Shown piece after piece: positions 6,839 through 7,871 of a DNA stretch of 7,871 nt (within the stretch, counting starts at the first letter, position 1; each line of letters starts with the position of its first letter). This DNA is from Phocaeicola sp. GTDB lineage: Bacteria > Bacteroidota > Bacteroidia > Bacteroidales > Bacteroidaceae. The position numbers and the translations under genes were made by a program. The notes under the pieces are model-generated. The model was given only the letters and a program-made list of their open reading frames with translations, was not told where the DNA came from and ran no database searches. The stretch spans positions 1 to 7,871 of the forward strand of contig JAHHQU010000085.1 in assembly GCA_020026225.1 (NCBI GenBank), in the 5' to 3' direction.

Positions 6839-7837
6839 TTAGAAGTCTATTTTCTCTCCTTCGTACAAAGCGACATAAAGCTTTTCGATGTCCTCTACCG
6901 AAGTAGTACGAGGATTGAATGAAGTACATATATCTTTAAATGCATTTTCAGCCATACGATGAACTTCTTTCATCCAAACATCCTTTTCAATTCCATATTC
7001 ACGGATAGATGCCGGAACGTTGATTTCTTTCTTAAGATTTTCAACAGCCTCAATAAATTCAGTGGTTGTAGACAGCCCAATCAATTTGGCTAAATCTTCA
7101 AAACGGTTGGTCACCTTTGAGTTATAACGCATTACGTTAGGAAGTGCCAATGCATTCGCACGACCGTGAGGAATACCAAATACACCGCCCATCTGATGAG
7201 CCATTGAATGAACGATACCTAACCATGCGTTGGTAAAGGCATATCCTGCCAAAGCTGAAGCATCGTGCATGTTCTGACGAACCACCCCGTCTTCTGGATT
7301 TTCTACAGCTTTCTTCAAGTTATCGAAGATCAACTGGATACTACCCTTTGCAAACGCATCGGCATAGTTGTCATCCACATTAGAAGTATAAGCTTCAATT
7401 GAATGAGTCAATGCATCCATTCCTGTGTTTGCTGTAATATCAGCTGGCATAGACTTGCAGAGGTCGCCATCTACAATAGCCAAATCCGGTTGCAGTTCAT
7501 GTGAAGCCAAAGGATATTTAACTCCTTTCACACGGTCTGTAATAACTGCAAGTGAAGTAGTTTCTGTACCTGTTCCACTTGTTGAAGAAATCGCTGCGAA
7601 ACGAGCTTTCTTTCTTAATTCCGGGATACCGAACGGAGTAATCATCTGTTCAAATGATAAATCCGGATGTTCGTACAGAACCCACATTGCCTTTGCTGCA
7701 TCGATAGAAGAAGTACCTCCCAGACCAATAATCCAATCAGGTTGGAACTCTGAAATAAAGGCAGCACCTTTTCTTACTGTATCAATAGAAGGATCAGGTT
7801 CTACACCTTCAAATACTTTAACGTGAGTTCGACGAAT
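6839..7837 (-). CDS. Iron-containing alcohol dehydrogenase (AdhE C-terminal type), 5' end interrupted
   Basis: NAD(P)-linked alcohol dehydrogenase of the group III, iron-dependent family, interconverting an alcohol and an aldehyde in the cytoplasm. From the first in-frame ATG (7687, 282 aa) all metal ligands are present: Asp91 and His95 (GMDALTHSIEAY), His160 (GIVHSMAH) and His174 (IPHGRANA), with the 14-residue spacing between the last two seen in FucO. SSTSGTGTE (34-42) is the cofactor loop. The homologous frame continues upstream through 50 more codons, including VKVFEGVEPDPS and the NAD-binding LGGTSSIDAAKAMW (canonical GGGSxxDxAK, here with Thr for the third Gly), then meets TGA at 7838-7840. 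No ATG, GTG or TTG lies between that stop and 7687. The region 7841-7871 still reads open. Starting at 7687 would delete the NAD-binding motif, so the gene is either a pseudogene or carries a sequence error. The sequence is closest in style to the AdhE C-terminal half (RKGAAFI, KAMWVLYEHP, KYPLA), so a longer AdhE cannot be excluded from this window. Confidence 0.85.
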   Translation of the reverse strand: MRRTHVKVFEGVEPDPSIDTVRKGAAFISEFQPDWIIGLGGTSSIDAAKAMWVLYEHPDLSFEQMITPFGIPELRKKARFAAISSTSGTGTETTSLAVITDRVKGVKYPLASHELQPDLAIVDGDLCKSMPADITANTGMDALTHSIEAYTSNVDDNYADAFAKGSIQLIFDNLKKAVENPEDGVVRQNMHDASALAGYAFTNAWLGIVHSMAHQMGGVFGIPHGRANALALPNVMRYNSKVTNRFEDLAKLIGLSTTTEFIEAVENLKKEINVPASIREYGIEKDVWMKEVHRMAENAFKDICTSFNPRTTSVEDIEKLYVALYEGEKIDF

Positions 7838-7840
7838 TCA
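7838..7840 (-). other. In-frame TGA interrupting the alcohol dehydrogenase frame
   Basis: Reading the minus strand, the codons before this TGA give RTIDTQLALF and those after give IRRTHVKVFEGVEPDPS. Lined up without gaps against the AdhE region before VFxxVExDP, both sides fit, so a nonsense change (for example CGA to TGA) needs no frameshift. Alternatively a one-base indel near the adjacent GAATTC (7834-7839) could join the +1 frame, which is also open to the edge (ending HYSEF), to the downstream frame. Confidence 0.6.
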
Positions 7841-7871
7841 GAATAATGCAAGCTGTGTGTCAATCGTTCTT

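Noticed and set aside
7425..7826. 133-codon plus-strand open frame opposite the alcohol dehydrogenase
   Set aside because: The minus strand encodes highly conserved ADH motifs over the same span; the plus frame is a shadow.
98..7837. A fucose-utilisation locus joining the fucosidase with a FucO-like lactaldehyde reductase
   Set aside because: The ADH resembles the AdhE C-terminal half rather than FucO specifically, lies more than 5 kb away behind an operon terminator, and no fucI, fucK, fucA or fucP is present.
7838..7840. TGA read as selenocysteine
   Set aside because: The position is not a catalytic or metal-binding site in this family, and no SECIS-like hairpin or Sec-dependent context is apparent.
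1..7871. CRISPR array, insertion sequence, tRNA/rRNA gene, integrase or invertible promoter
   Set aside because: No spaced direct repeats, transposase or recombinase motifs, terminal inverted repeats or tRNA-like folds were seen on either strand.

Overview
The window looks like chromosomal DNA from a gut-type Bacteroidales (Bacteroides, Phocaeicola or Parabacteroides-like). The reasons are moderate-to-low GC, weak or absent Shine-Dalgarno sequences, TAnnTTTG-type promoter motifs, a secreted lipoprotein alpha-L-fucosidase and a YfcC-type carrier. The genus is an inference from these signals. All six genes lie on the minus strand, so transcription runs from the right edge to the left.

Right part (7871 to about 3290): an iron-containing alcohol dehydrogenase resembling the C-terminal half of AdhE comes first. 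Its reading frame is interrupted by a TGA at 7838-7840, and no usable start codon lies before the NAD-binding motif. Next come a YbaK-type mis-acylated-tRNA deacylase, a small nitroreductase and a 753-residue UvrA-like ABC ATPase that lacks the UvrB-binding domain. The last three are closely spaced (20 and 60 nt) and end at a strong intrinsic terminator at 3301-3333, so they are probably one operon. A shared role in detoxification or stress tolerance is an inference from gene neighbourhood only.

Left part (3113 to 98): a YfcC/DcuC-family carrier of unknown substrate has a good -7 promoter element just upstream. It is followed by a strong hairpin and a 373-nt gap, then by a short GH29 alpha-L-fucosidase lipoprotein. 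The gap and hairpin suggest the carrier and fucosidase are separate transcription units. No SusC/SusD pair, regulator, transposase, RNA gene or CRISPR array is visible.

Most of the window is ordinary housekeeping or accessory metabolism, and I did not find a clear new system. The points most worth checking are the interrupted alcohol dehydrogenase, the UvrB-independent UvrA paralogue in an operon with a nitroreductase, and a possible short plus-strand transcript ending at the 3301-3333 hairpin.
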